Shown: one piece after another, positions 18,154-27,031 of the stretch | How the letters are laid out: every line of letters begins with the position of its first letter | How positions within the stretch are numbered: position 1 is the stretch's first letter | Assembly (NCBI RefSeq): GCF_001902635.1 | Contig: NZ_MJAO01000002.1 | Coordinates: 186,001-250,000 of the forward strand | Length of the DNA: 64,000 bases | Source of the DNA: Serratia marcescens | Lineage (GTDB): Bacteria; Pseudomonadota; Gammaproteobacteria; Enterobacterales; Enterobacteriaceae | Direction: 5' to 3' | Notes under the pieces: generated by a model | Databases searched by the model: none | What the model was told of the DNA's origin: nothing | What the model saw: only the letters and a program-made list of their open reading frames with translations | Program-made: the position numbers and the translations under genes

Positions 18154-20333
18154 AGACAACACTCTGGCTCTCGCTGTCGCTGCTGGCCTGCGCGCCATAC
18201 GCCGTTGCGCAGGCGCCGCGCGACTATTCTCTCGACGGCGTATGGCAATACAGCGACGCCAACCCGCCCCATGACGACCGACAACATCTGCCGCTGAACT
18301 GGCACCCCCTGCGGGTGCCGGCGAACTGGTACAGCGCCGGCGTCGACCATCAGGGCGCACTGTGGTACCGCACGACCTTCAACCTGCCGCGCCTCACCCG
18401 CGATCAGTTGGCCACGCTCACTTTCGACGGCGTCGATTACCGCGCGGACGCCTGGCTCAACCACCGCTTTCTCGGCCAACATCAGGGTTACTTTCAGCGT
18501 TTTCAATTCGACGTCACTCAGGCGGCGCGGCGCGAGAATCATCTGCTGGTTAAGGTGGACAGCCCGTTCGAAACTCCCGGCACCGTCTGGCCGCTGCACA
18601 AGCGCGTGATTAAAGGCGTGCTGTCGCAACACGATACCCGCCCCGGCGGCGCCTGGTCGCCACAGGGGCAGGACGCCAATTCGGGCGGTATCTGGCAACC
18701 TGTCACGCTACGTATCAGCCGCGGTGCGGCGATCGATACCGTCACGGCGCTGCCCGATTGGCGCAACGGGTTGGACAACCCGGCGCTTAACGTGCGCCTC
18801 GATTATCGGGTGAACCGACCGAAAAAGGCACGCCTGACCCTGCACCTGACGCCGCTGAACTTCACCGGCAAAAGCTATCGCCTTACCCGCCGCGTGGCGT
18901 TGACCGGTGACGCGCCGCTCTCCGTTTCGCTGCCGATGCCGGGCGCCGCACTGTGGTGGCCGTATGGCTACGGTGAGCAAAATCTTTATCGCATTGAGGC
19001 GACGTTGTCCGACGCCGAAGGGGTGCTGGATCGGCGCACGTCACAGACCGGCTTGAGAGAGGTCCGTGAGGTGGCGACAGGCCACGGCTGGACGATCAAC
19101 GGCCGTCGTCTGTTTATTCGCGGTACCAACTACATCGGCTCGCCGTGGCTCGGCACCATGACCGCACCGCTTTATCGGCGCGATTTGTTGTTGATGCGTG
19201 CGGCGAACATCAACGCCGTGCGGGTGCATGGGCACATCGCCGGTCAGGCGCTGTATCGCGAGGCCGATGAGCTGGGCATGTTGTTGTGGCAGGACATGCC
19301 GCTGCAATGGGGTTATGACGACAGCGAGGCCTTCGCCGCCGAAGCGGCGCGTCAGGCCGGCGATCTGCTGCGGCAACGGGGCAACCACCCTTCGGTGATC
19401 GTGTGGGCTGGGCAAAATGAGCCGCCTTTCGACTCGCCCTGGATGAAACAGCGGTTTGCCGACTGGACGCCCACGCTCAACCGGCGGCTGGCGCAGCGCG
19501 TGGCGGAGGCGCTGAGCGAAGACAACACCCGTATCGTCCACCGCTGGTCGACGGTGTCCGAACATTACTGGCAGGGCTGGTATTTCGGCACGATCAACGA
19601 CTTCCTCAAACCGGCGACCAGCCCGATCATCAGCGAGTTTGGCGCGCAGGCACTGCCCCGTCTCGCCACGTTGCGCACCATCATTCCGGCGGCGAAACTG
19701 TGGCCCGCCAGCGCGTCCCCCGACGATCCGGGCTGGAAGATCTGGCAATATCATAATTTCCAGCCCGAGCAGGCGTTCGGCCTGGCCAAACTGTCACGCG
19801 GCGCCACGATCGAGAGTTTTATCGCCAACACCCAGGCTTATCAGGCGGAAGGCATCCAGCTGGCGGCGGAGAGTTATCGGCGCCAGCGCTATCAGCCGGT
19901 CGCCGCCCTGTTCCAGTTTATGTTCAGCGAGACCTGGCCTTCGATCAACTGGGCGGTCATCGATTATCAGCGCCTGCCTAAAGCGGGTTATTACGCCTTG
20001 CAACAGGCCTATCAACCCGTATTGCCCTCCATCGAGCCGATCACGCTCAACTGGCGGCCGGGTGAAAGCGGCAACATCGGCCTGTGGGCGATCAACGATC
20101 GCTGGAAAGATTACCCCGCCGCCACGTTGCGTTGGCGAGTAACGCAAGGAGAGCACGAGCTGGCGCGCGGCGAGATGGCGCTCGATCTGCCGGCGGACAG
20201 CGGCCGCAAACTCAAGGAGCTCACCGTCACGCCGCGTTCGGCGCTGCCCCTGCAGGTGGTGACGGAACTGACGGACAGCGACGGCCTTCGGCTAGGTGAG
20301 AATCATCGGCGGTTTTCGGTGAGCGCCCCATAA
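18150..20333 (+). CDS. Secreted glycoside hydrolase family 2 (beta-mannosidase-like)
   Basis: A 727-residue protein with a classic signal peptide cleaved near AVA-Q (residues 1-21). A jelly-roll sugar-binding domain (about 25-190), an Ig-like domain and a TIM barrel follow. The acid/base is E424 in WAGQNEPP, and the probable nucleophile is E496 in PIISEFG. The W-x-G-x-N-E style is closer to beta-mannosidases than to LacZ. It should cut a beta-linked glycan in the periplasm or outside, and is probably the processing or release hydrolase of this locus. Its start overlaps the kinase stop by 4 bp. It is convergent with the EAL gene, with only 12 bp between the stops. Confidence 0.85.
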   Translation: MKTTLWLSLSLLACAPYAVAQAPRDYSLDGVWQYSDANPPHDDRQHLPLNWHPLRVPANWYSAGVDHQGALWYRTTFNLPRLTRDQLATLTFDGVDYRADAWLNHRFLGQHQGYFQRFQFDVTQAARRENHLLVKVDSPFETPGTVWPLHKRVIKGVLSQHDTRPGGAWSPQGQDANSGGIWQPVTLRISRGAAIDTVTALPDWRNGLDNPALNVRLDYRVNRPKKARLTLHLTPLNFTGKSYRLTRRVALTGDAPLSVSLPMPGAALWWPYGYGEQNLYRIEATLSDAEGVLDRRTSQTGLREVREVATGHGWTINGRRLFIRGTNYIGSPWLGTMTAPLYRRDLLLMRAANINAVRVHGHIAGQALYREADELGMLLWQDMPLQWGYDDSEAFAAEAARQAGDLLRQRGNHPSVIVWAGQNEPPFDSPWMKQRFADWTPTLNRRLAQRVAEALSEDNTRIVHRWSTVSEHYWQGWYFGTINDFLKPATSPIISEFGAQALPRLATLRTIIPAAKLWPASASPDDPGWKIWQYHNFQPEQAFGLAKLSRGATIESFIANTQAYQAEGIQLAAESYRRQRYQPVAALFQFMFSETWPSINWAVIDYQRLPKAGYYALQQAYQPVLPSIEPITLNWRPGESGNIGLWAINDRWKDYPAATLRWRVTQGEHELARGEMALDLPADSGRKLKELTVTPRSALPLQVVTELTDSDGLRLGENHRRFSVSAP

Positions 20334-20345
20334 AACGGCGTTGCG

Positions 20346-22121
20346 CTACGAGCCCCGCCGCAGCTGTCCGTGGACATCGACCAACGCGCAGAGCTTTTCC
20401 GGCGCCACCGCCGGTGAAAAGAAGAAGCCCTGCGCGACGTCACACTGATACTGCGTCAGGTAACGGAGCGACTCCGGGTCTTCTACGCCTTCCGCCAGCA
20501 CTTCATAGTTGAGCTTATGCAGCATGTCGATGATGTTTTCCACAATAATGCGGCTTTCCGCATCGCTCTTTAGCTGTTTGATCAGCGAGGCGTCCAGTTT
20601 GACTACGTCGGCGGGGATATGGCGCAAATAGTTTAAATTGCTGTAACCGGCGCCGAAGTCATCCAGCGCGATGCGGTGCCCGTTGGCCTTGAGCGTGTGC
20701 AGACAGGCCAGCGCCGCGCTGCTTTCCTGAATGCGTTGCGACTCCAGACACTCTATCTCAATATCCCCCGGCTGCAGCCCGCGCCGGGCGATGGCATCGT
20801 TCAACCGTTCGGCAAAGTGTCGTTCAGCCAGGTTGCCGGCCGTCACGTTGATTGAAATTGGAAATGCCATCCCCGCCTTACGCAGCAACACCAGCTGTGC
20901 CAGCACCTGCGCGATGACGAACTCGGTCAGCGGTTTTATCAGCGAGGTGTTCTCTACCAGCGGAATGAACTCCTCTGTCGGGATCGCGCCCAGCGTCTCG
21001 TGCCGCCAGCGCAGCAGCGCTTCCGCGCCGACGATCCTGCCGCTCGCCAAATCAATCTGAGGCTGGTATTCCAAAAATAGCCCGCGTTTCTGCTTCAGGC
21101 TTTGTGCTAGTTCATTGAACAGATTGAATTTATGTTTACGTGCCGCATCTTTCGGCTCGCTGTAAAGGGAAACGATCCTGCCTTCGTCTATCGAATCATG
21201 CAGCGCGCTGGTCGCCTGGCGCAAAATTTCGGAAGGATCGGCATGCGGCGCGGAAAATAACGCATAACCTGCATAAAGCTCCAGACGCAACGGCACGTCT
21301 CCCCTCACTTCGCGGTACAGACGATCGGCGCAGCGCAACAGATCGTGCTTGGCCTGCGGCATTTGCTGCGCTTCGATAATGACGGCAAAACGTCCGGGCG
21401 CGATGCTGTACAACATCCGATCGCTGAGAAAAGTCTCTTTCAAAAAATGGCCGATATCCCCCAGCAGCAGTTCTACCGTAGACAGGCCGAAAGAACGTGC
21501 CATCTCGTAGGCGTATTTGATATCTATCGTATCGACCAGCAATAACGCGTATTTACCCGCATCCGGTAAATTGCCGAGTTCACCCATCAGCCGTTGGCGG
21601 TTGGGCAAACGCGTAATGGCATCGACCAGGCCGATTTCGTTCTGTGCTTCGATGAGCTCGCCAACGATAGTGGCCATACTGCGCAGCAGCTCGACCTGGC
21701 GATGCGTTAAGTGCTTTGGTCGTGGGCCAACGAGGCAGAATGCGCCGATCGTGTCACCTTCGCGGGTGGACAGCGGGATGGCGGTACAGTGGCGGATCGC
21801 CGCCGCCCCCCTGACCATGGGGTCCGATGCAAAGCGTTCATCCGCGAAAGTATCCGGACAAAACAGCGCCTCGCCGTGCAGGCGAACGAAATTGAACAAA
21901 GGGCTGGTGAAATCTATCTCTTCAAAGCCGATGTCAATCTGCGCCCGGAGCCAGATCTTGCGCGAACCGTACAGGCAAATGAGACATCCCGAAGCCTGCA
22001 GCAGCTTGCGGGTGATGCCCAGCACCTGGTGAATCGCGTCATCGCGGTGCGCCCCCAGGCCCGCCAACCTATCGATGGCCGCCAGGCGCTCATCTTCATT
22101 TTTACTGGGATATCGTAACAT
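20346..22121 (-). CDS. GAF-GGDEF(degenerate)-EAL c-di-GMP phosphodiesterase
   Basis: 591 residues. An N-terminal GAF domain (about 20-160) is followed by a GGDEF-like domain whose signature is lost (APGRF in its place) and an EAL domain with E367-A-L. The other catalytic motifs are present: ISINVTAGN, ECLES, ALDDFGAGYSN, the K in VVKLD, and LAEGVED. It should hydrolyse c-di-GMP to pGpG; the dead GGDEF may bind GTP as an activator. The ATG at 22121 lies 4 bases after the stop of the upstream cyclase gene, which decides the start; in-frame codons upstream to 22280 are shadow sequence. It is the last gene of the leftward arm. Confidence 0.88.
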   Translation of the reverse strand: MLRYPSKNEDERLAAIDRLAGLGAHRDDAIHQVLGITRKLLQASGCLICLYGSRKIWLRAQIDIGFEEIDFTSPLFNFVRLHGEALFCPDTFADERFASDPMVRGAAAIRHCTAIPLSTREGDTIGAFCLVGPRPKHLTHRQVELLRSMATIVGELIEAQNEIGLVDAITRLPNRQRLMGELGNLPDAGKYALLLVDTIDIKYAYEMARSFGLSTVELLLGDIGHFLKETFLSDRMLYSIAPGRFAVIIEAQQMPQAKHDLLRCADRLYREVRGDVPLRLELYAGYALFSAPHADPSEILRQATSALHDSIDEGRIVSLYSEPKDAARKHKFNLFNELAQSLKQKRGLFLEYQPQIDLASGRIVGAEALLRWRHETLGAIPTEEFIPLVENTSLIKPLTEFVIAQVLAQLVLLRKAGMAFPISINVTAGNLAERHFAERLNDAIARRGLQPGDIEIECLESQRIQESSAALACLHTLKANGHRIALDDFGAGYSNLNYLRHIPADVVKLDASLIKQLKSDAESRIIVENIIDMLHKLNYEVLAEGVEDPESLRYLTQYQCDVAQGFFFSPAVAPEKLCALVDVHGQLRRGS

Positions 22122-22125
22122 TCGC

Positions 22126-24006
22126 TCACAGTTCGCAGATGGCATAAGTGCCTTTACCGGCGGATTTCGCCTGGTACATCGCGCCGTCGGCGCTGGCCAA
22201 CAACATTTCCGCCGTGACCTCTCCGTTCGAAGAGATCGCCGCGCCAATACTGGCGGACAGGCTGACTTTCTGCTGGCCAATCTGCGAGATATCGGCCAGC
22301 CGCGCCAACACGTTTTCGCAAAATTCGTTGACCTCGCGCCGCGGCTCTGTCAACGGCCACAGGATCACCGTGAACTCGTCGCCGGCCAGGCGCGATACGC
22401 TGTGGCGCTCGCCGGCGCAGGCGCTGAGCAATTTGGCGAACGTTTTCAGGATCAGATCGCCGAAGTCGTGGCCATAGCTGTCGTTCAGGGTCTTGAAACC
22501 ATCGAGATCGATGAACAGTAGCGCCATCTGCCGCTGGTGGCAGCAGGACTGCAGCGTACCCGACAACCGCCGCAGAAATGCGCGGCGGTTGGTCAACCCG
22601 GTCAGCATGTCGTGCGTGGCGTCATATTCCAAGCGCTGCTGCAGACGCTTCAATTCGGTGATGTCCATGGCAAGAATGTAAAAACCCTGCGCCTCGCACG
22701 GCACCAGCGTGGTGTGGATCATCAGCAGCCCCTGCTGGGTCTGCAATTCGTTCTCGAAGCTGACCATTTCACCCGCCAGAGCCCGCTCGATCATCGGCTT
22801 GGCCATCTGGTACACACTTTCGCCCATAAACTCACGTACCGTCATACCCTGCAGGCTGGTCTCTTCCAGACCGAACCAGGTCTTATAGGCGCTGTTGGCA
22901 AACAGATAGCGTTCATTGGCGTCGATCTGGCTGATCAACGCCGGCATGTTGTCGGTAATGGCGCGCAGGCGCTCTTTCTCCGTGCTGAGCTGATATTCGG
23001 CCAGCACCCGGGTTTCTATCTCTTCATTGAGCTTTTTGACGGCCACACTCAGCTCATGCGTGCGAATTTCGACGCGTTCCTCCAGCTCATGCTGCAACGA
23101 GAACAGATCGGCCTCCGCCACCTTGCGCTCGCTGATATCGACGATGACGGAAATGAAATGATCAGGCTTGCCGTTTGGCAGCCGATTGAGCGCCACCGTC
23201 AGTTGCACCCAGACGATCGAACCGTCGGCGCGGAAATAGCGTTTTTCCATCGAATAGGTGCTGATCTCGTTTTTCAGCAGCTGTTGCAGATACTCCAGAT
23301 CGGAATTGAGATCGAGCGGATAAGTGATGTCCTGAAAGGTACGATCCATCAGCTCGCGTTCGGAGTAATGCAGCATTTCGCAGATGCGCGGATTGACCCG
23401 CAGCCAATACCCCTGCAGCGAGACCAGCGCCATCCCCACCGCCGCCTGGGAGAAGGTCTGTTCGAACAACGCCTCCGTGCGCTGCAGGTCGGATTTCAGA
23501 TTTTCGGTGTAGACGTGGCGCTCAATGCTCTGCAGATACTCCTCCACCACGGCGGCGAAGTCATGCAGGTCGGCTAACTTATCCTGAGGAAACGGCTGCG
23601 GGTGGCTGTCGATAATACACAGCGTGCCAAGCGGCAAGCCGTCGAGCGACAGCAGCGGTTGCCCGACGTAAAAACCGATCCTCGGGCCCCCGACCACCAG
23701 CGGGTTATCGAAAAAGCGCGGGTCTTTGGCGGTGTCGGGTACCACCAGGGTTTCGCGTTGCAAAATCGCATGGCCGCAAAACGAGATATTGCGCGGCGTT
23801 TCCCGGGCGTCCAGCCCGTAGCGCGATAGAAACCATTGGCGATCCCGATCGATCAGTGACACCAGCGCAATGGTCACGCCGAAATATTTCGCGGCCAGAC
23901 GCGTGATGCGGTCCAGCTTTTCCACTGAGGTCGAATCCAGCACATTCAGCGAATTCAATACCGAGAGGCGTTCGGCTTCGTTTTCGGGGAAGCATGGCTC
24001 GAGCAT
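22126..24006 (-). CDS. GAF-PAS-PAS-GGDEF diguanylate cyclase
   Basis: 626 residues. A GAF domain (about 25-155), two PAS domains (about 170-290 and 325-450) joined by a coiled-coil segment (DLFSLQHELEERVEIRTHEL), then GGDEF. The active-site signature is A541-G-D-E-F, a functional variant in other cyclases. The RxxD inhibitory site upstream of it is absent, so product inhibition is not expected. It should make c-di-GMP from GTP. By analogy with HsbD of Pseudomonas aeruginosa, it may be switched by the STAS protein encoded two genes upstream. AGGAG precedes the ATG. Confidence 0.88.
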   Translation of the reverse strand: MLEPCFPENEAERLSVLNSLNVLDSTSVEKLDRITRLAAKYFGVTIALVSLIDRDRQWFLSRYGLDARETPRNISFCGHAILQRETLVVPDTAKDPRFFDNPLVVGGPRIGFYVGQPLLSLDGLPLGTLCIIDSHPQPFPQDKLADLHDFAAVVEEYLQSIERHVYTENLKSDLQRTEALFEQTFSQAAVGMALVSLQGYWLRVNPRICEMLHYSERELMDRTFQDITYPLDLNSDLEYLQQLLKNEISTYSMEKRYFRADGSIVWVQLTVALNRLPNGKPDHFISVIVDISERKVAEADLFSLQHELEERVEIRTHELSVAVKKLNEEIETRVLAEYQLSTEKERLRAITDNMPALISQIDANERYLFANSAYKTWFGLEETSLQGMTVREFMGESVYQMAKPMIERALAGEMVSFENELQTQQGLLMIHTTLVPCEAQGFYILAMDITELKRLQQRLEYDATHDMLTGLTNRRAFLRRLSGTLQSCCHQRQMALLFIDLDGFKTLNDSYGHDFGDLILKTFAKLLSACAGERHSVSRLAGDEFTVILWPLTEPRREVNEFCENVLARLADISQIGQQKVSLSASIGAAISSNGEVTAEMLLASADGAMYQAKSAGKGTYAICEL

Positions 24007-24047
24007 GTTGACTCCTGTTACGTCTCCAACGGGCCGTTCGCCGCCTT

Positions 24048-24500
24048 TCAGGCCTGCTCGACCGTCGCGTTTTTAATCAGAATCAGCTCGTTGCGTCCGG
24101 CGGTGGAACGGTAACGAACATCGTCCATCATGGAATAAATCAGTATCAATCCGATTCCGCTTTCTGGCCAACTTTCCAGGGTGCCGGATTCGGGGAATGT
24201 CCGCTGTTTCTCCGCCAAAGCCTGCAGAATCTCCGGCGGTATCGGACGCCCGCCGTCGACCAGCGTGAGGCTGAGCGCGCCGGCAGAAAGTGACATAGTC
24301 ACATCAACCGCTTGCCGGCCATCGTGATTGACACCATGCCTGACGATGTTGCTGAATGCCTCACTGGCCGCCAGATCCATCTGGTATATCGCCGCCGGAT
24401 CGAGCGCGAACGGCGCCACGAACCGTTGGAGGGCGCTGCTCAGCGCATCCAGGTTTTCAAGCGTCGCGCCCAGGCGCAACGCGGTGGTGGCAGTCTCCAT
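24048..24500 (-). CDS. RsbW-like serine kinase / anti-sigma-type ATPase
   Basis: A 150-residue GHKL ATPase of the anti-sigma-factor kinase class. The N box is EAFSNIVRH, the G1 box LVDGGRPIPPE and the G2 box ESGIGLILI. Such proteins phosphorylate a serine on a partner STAS protein. I chose ATG 24500 because GGAGG lies directly upstream; a TTG at 24539 would overlap the STAS gene. It lies 25 bp downstream of the STAS gene and completes a partner-switching trio with the PP2C phosphatase. No sigma factor is encoded nearby, so the output partner may be the adjacent cyclase. Confidence 0.88.
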   Translation of the reverse strand: METATTALRLGATLENLDALSSALQRFVAPFALDPAAIYQMDLAASEAFSNIVRHGVNHDGRQAVDVTMSLSAGALSLTLVDGGRPIPPEILQALAEKQRTFPESGTLESWPESGIGLILIYSMMDDVRYRSTAGRNELILIKNATVEQA

Positions 24501-24525
24501 CAGGGCCTCCCGGCAATGCGCCGCG

Positions 24526-24867
24526 CTATTCGTGGGCAAGGATATCCAACGCGTCCTGACGCGTAGCGCCGATGGTAAAGATACGATCCATTCGGGTCAG
24601 CTTGAACAGGTGCTGGATATTGCCGTTCAGCGAACACAGCACCAGCTCCCCTTTACCGTTCAACGTTTTGAGTATCGAAACCAACGCGCCCAGGCAGCTA
24701 CTGTCGATAAAATCGACCCGGCTGAAGTCGAGCAGCACATGATTGCCGTTGCGCGCGATCACCTCCAGCACCTGCTGCTTGAACGCCAGCGCGACAGAGG
24801 CGTCGAGACGGCGCACCAGCGGCACCACGATCTCAATGTCATTTTCGGTGTACATTTCAAAATTCAT
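24526..24867 (-). CDS. STAS-domain anti-sigma factor antagonist
   Basis: A 113-residue single STAS domain of the SpoIIAA/RsbV type. The phosphorylation loop is VDFIDSSCLGALVSI; by alignment with SpoIIAA the target is Ser57. The neighbouring kinase should phosphorylate it and the neighbouring PP2C phosphatase dephosphorylate it, making it the switch of the module. ATG 24867 is preferred because AGGA lies a few bases upstream; an ATG at 24879 would add four residues. It is the counterpart of HsbA in the Pseudomonas HptB pathway, where the STAS protein controls both a sigma antagonist and a diguanylate cyclase. Confidence 0.9.
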   Translation of the reverse strand: MNFEMYTENDIEIVVPLVRRLDASVALAFKQQVLEVIARNGNHVLLDFSRVDFIDSSCLGALVSILKTLNGKGELVLCSLNGNIQHLFKLTRMDRIFTIGATRQDALDILAHE

Positions 24868-24894
24868 GGTATTCCTCATCGATGTTGTCTGGAA

Positions 24895-26136
24895 TCATTC
24901 GGTGCGTTCGATCGCCACCAGCGAGATATCGTCATTAAAGAAACGGCCATACTCCGTGAGCGCGTCGGCTTCCGGCCGGCTCCAATTCACCAGTTCGCGC
25001 TCAACGCATTGAAAAATTTCCGACCGCGCCCGCAGCCGCTGCTCAATCAACAGTTGCTGCAACCGCGTTTCGCCATAGAGCTCGCCCGCCCGGTTTTCGC
25101 ATTCACTGACGCCGTCGCTGTACAGATAGAGCCTGTCGCCCGGCGCCAGCGAAAATTCGCAGCTCTGGTAGTCCGACTGCGGAAACAACCCGACGGGGAC
25201 ACCACCGAGGCCGACGGTGCACAGTTCTCCGTCCCGGCGAATAATGAAAGGCGTGGGATGCCCGGCCTGGCATAGCGCGCCCTGCCCGGTTTGAGTGTCG
25301 ATAAACCCGTAGATGAGGGTGAAATAGCTGGTGATCTCTTCGTTATCCAGGCAAAAACGCCGGTTGAGCGCCGCCACCACCTGATGCGGCGCGACCACGT
25401 TCCCTTCAACGATCAGCAGCCGTTCATCGACCCGCCCGGTGAGAAACTCCCTGGCAACCGCCAGGGAGAGCATGGCGGCGCTGACCCCATGACCGGCGAC
25501 GTCGATGCAGTAAAACGCCAGATGACGGTTATCGAGCGCGAAATAGTTCAGCAGATCGCCGGAAACGTACGCGGAAGGCAAAAACATCCAGTCCGCCTGA
25601 TAGCCGCTGAACGCCAGCGCGGCCGCAGGCAACACGCTGCGCTGCAGCCGCGCGGCGGCCTGCAGATCTTGCTCAATCTGCCGGTAGGCGCTGCTCAGCC
25701 GTTGGTTGCGCACCGCCAACGTGCTTTCCAGCGTCAGGATGCGTTCGGCGGCATGCAGCCGGGCGCGCAGCTGGCTTTGATTGACCGGTTTGGAGAGGAA
25801 ATCGTCAGCGCCGGACTCCAAGCCCTGCACCAGATCGTCGATCGACTGGCGTGCCGTCACCAAAATGGCATAGATGTAATGGCCGAAATCACGCTGGCGA
25901 ATTTGGCGGCACAGCGCCACGCCGTCCATTTGCGGCATTTCCCAGTCGCTGATGACGGCATTGATGGTTTGCGTTTCCAACAGCGCCAGCGCATGCACGC
26001 CGTCCTGCGCCTCCAGCACCCGGTAGCCCCATTTGCTCAGCATGCTGCCGAGCAGATGCCGGTAACTCCTCGAGTCATCGACAATCAGGATGGTCAGAGA
26101 GGACGCACTGTCTTTATCCGTCGATTCCACAGTCAC
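24895..26136 (-). CDS. Response regulator with PP2C (SpoIIE/RsbU) phosphatase domain
   Basis: 413 residues. An N-terminal receiver (phospho-acceptor D64 in VISDWEMPQMDG) is followed by a helical linker (about 130-180) and a PPM/SpoIIE-type phosphatase domain with CIDVAGHGVSAAM, LYSDGVSE and the C-terminal metal-binding N-D-D. Phosphorylation of D64 should control dephosphorylation of the STAS protein. The layout corresponds to HsbR of P. aeruginosa except that the kinase part is a separate gene here. The start appears to be GTG at 26136, 6 bp after the stop of the beta-barrel gene. The hybrid kinase on the opposite arm is the likely phosphodonor. Confidence 0.88.
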   Translation of the reverse strand: MTVESTDKDSASSLTILIVDDSRSYRHLLGSMLSKWGYRVLEAQDGVHALALLETQTINAVISDWEMPQMDGVALCRQIRQRDFGHYIYAILVTARQSIDDLVQGLESGADDFLSKPVNQSQLRARLHAAERILTLESTLAVRNQRLSSAYRQIEQDLQAAARLQRSVLPAAALAFSGYQADWMFLPSAYVSGDLLNYFALDNRHLAFYCIDVAGHGVSAAMLSLAVAREFLTGRVDERLLIVEGNVVAPHQVVAALNRRFCLDNEEITSYFTLIYGFIDTQTGQGALCQAGHPTPFIIRRDGELCTVGLGGVPVGLFPQSDYQSCEFSLAPGDRLYLYSDGVSECENRAGELYGETRLQQLLIEQRLRARSEIFQCVERELVNWSRPEADALTEYGRFFNDDISLVAIERTE

Positions 26137-26142
26137 ACTCGC

Positions 26143-27030
26143 TTAAAACGGGAGCGTCCAGCTCAGGTTGATCGTCCCGCTACGAAAATTGGCATTGGCG
26201 TCTCTGCGCCACGGGTAGCGCGTGCCGGTGTAGTTGTCATAATGTATGGAAACCGCGCCCGGCAAATAACTGGAAACATAGCCGATGCTGTAGGTGTAAT
26301 CGTAATCCCAGGGTTGCTGTTGCTGGTTGTCGGGGTAATAGAACGACGACACGCGCAGAAAGTAGTGTTGCAGCAGCGTGTAGCCGCAGCTGGCCAACAG
26401 CGAACTTTTGTTACGTTTGATGTCGCCGTCGGCCAGGGAAAAGTAGCGCGGGACATAGCTGTACCCCACCTGGCAGATCAGCGCGTCTTCTTTGTTGATC
26501 AACAGGTGCTTTTCGAGGCTGTCCGGCAGAGCGAACTTATAGGCGAAGGTCCAGGCGCCTTGTTCAAAATAGGTGTGTCTGGCGCCGCTGGTGGTATAAA
26601 AATGGTTATTTTCGTTATAGTTGCCGTATACCAGGCTGAAAGTGCCCGGATGCCAGTCATCGTAGCCGAAGCTGTAGACGAAGTCGGTGCTGTATTTGTT
26701 GGTATCCTGCAGCGGCACGCGCACCGTCATGTTGACGAAGAAATAGCTCAGTGGCGAATACTGCATACTCAGCAACAGACGCTGATTGTACTTATCACGG
26801 ATCTCGGAAGAATCGCGCCCCGTAGGCACATAAACCTCATGCCGCGCCAAATCGGAGTTATAGGTTAACGCCGTGGAAAAAGACGACTCGCTGCCGGAAA
26901 ACAGACGCGCCCAGGGGCTGGTGAACACCCGCACCGCCGGCTGGTTAGGCGCGGTGTCCGCCGCCCAGCCGCAAACGCTGAACAGACAGCCGGCAAGCGG
27001 GGACAGGCGCCGCAAAAAACGGGTGGTCAT
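26143..27030 (-). CDS. Outer-membrane beta-barrel protein of unknown family
   Basis: 295 residues with a signal peptide (about 1-23, ending CGWAA). The rest is rich in alternating aromatic/polar strands (YFFVNMTVRVP, FSLVYGNYNENNHFYT, AVSIHYDNYTG) and ends in Phe (INLSWTLPF), the usual C-terminal signature for BAM-dependent outer-membrane barrels. I count roughly 12 strands. I do not recognise the family. Placed between the phosphorylase and the signalling genes of this locus, it could be the polymer's exit pore or a surface anchor. It begins 1 bp after the phosphorylase stop codon, so translation is coupled. Confidence 0.75.
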   Translation of the reverse strand: MTTRFLRRLSPLAGCLFSVCGWAADTAPNQPAVRVFTSPWARLFSGSESSFSTALTYNSDLARHEVYVPTGRDSSEIRDKYNQRLLLSMQYSPLSYFFVNMTVRVPLQDTNKYSTDFVYSFGYDDWHPGTFSLVYGNYNENNHFYTTSGARHTYFEQGAWTFAYKFALPDSLEKHLLINKEDALICQVGYSYVPRYFSLADGDIKRNKSSLLASCGYTLLQHYFLRVSSFYYPDNQQQQPWDYDYTYSIGYVSSYLPGAVSIHYDNYTGTRYPWRRDANANFRSGTINLSWTLPF

Positions 27031-27031
27031 A

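Noticed and set aside
25291-26868. 525-codon plus-strand frame opposite the REC-PP2C and beta-barrel genes
   Set aside because: It spans two genes with clear motifs on the other strand; the GC-rich third positions explain the open frame.
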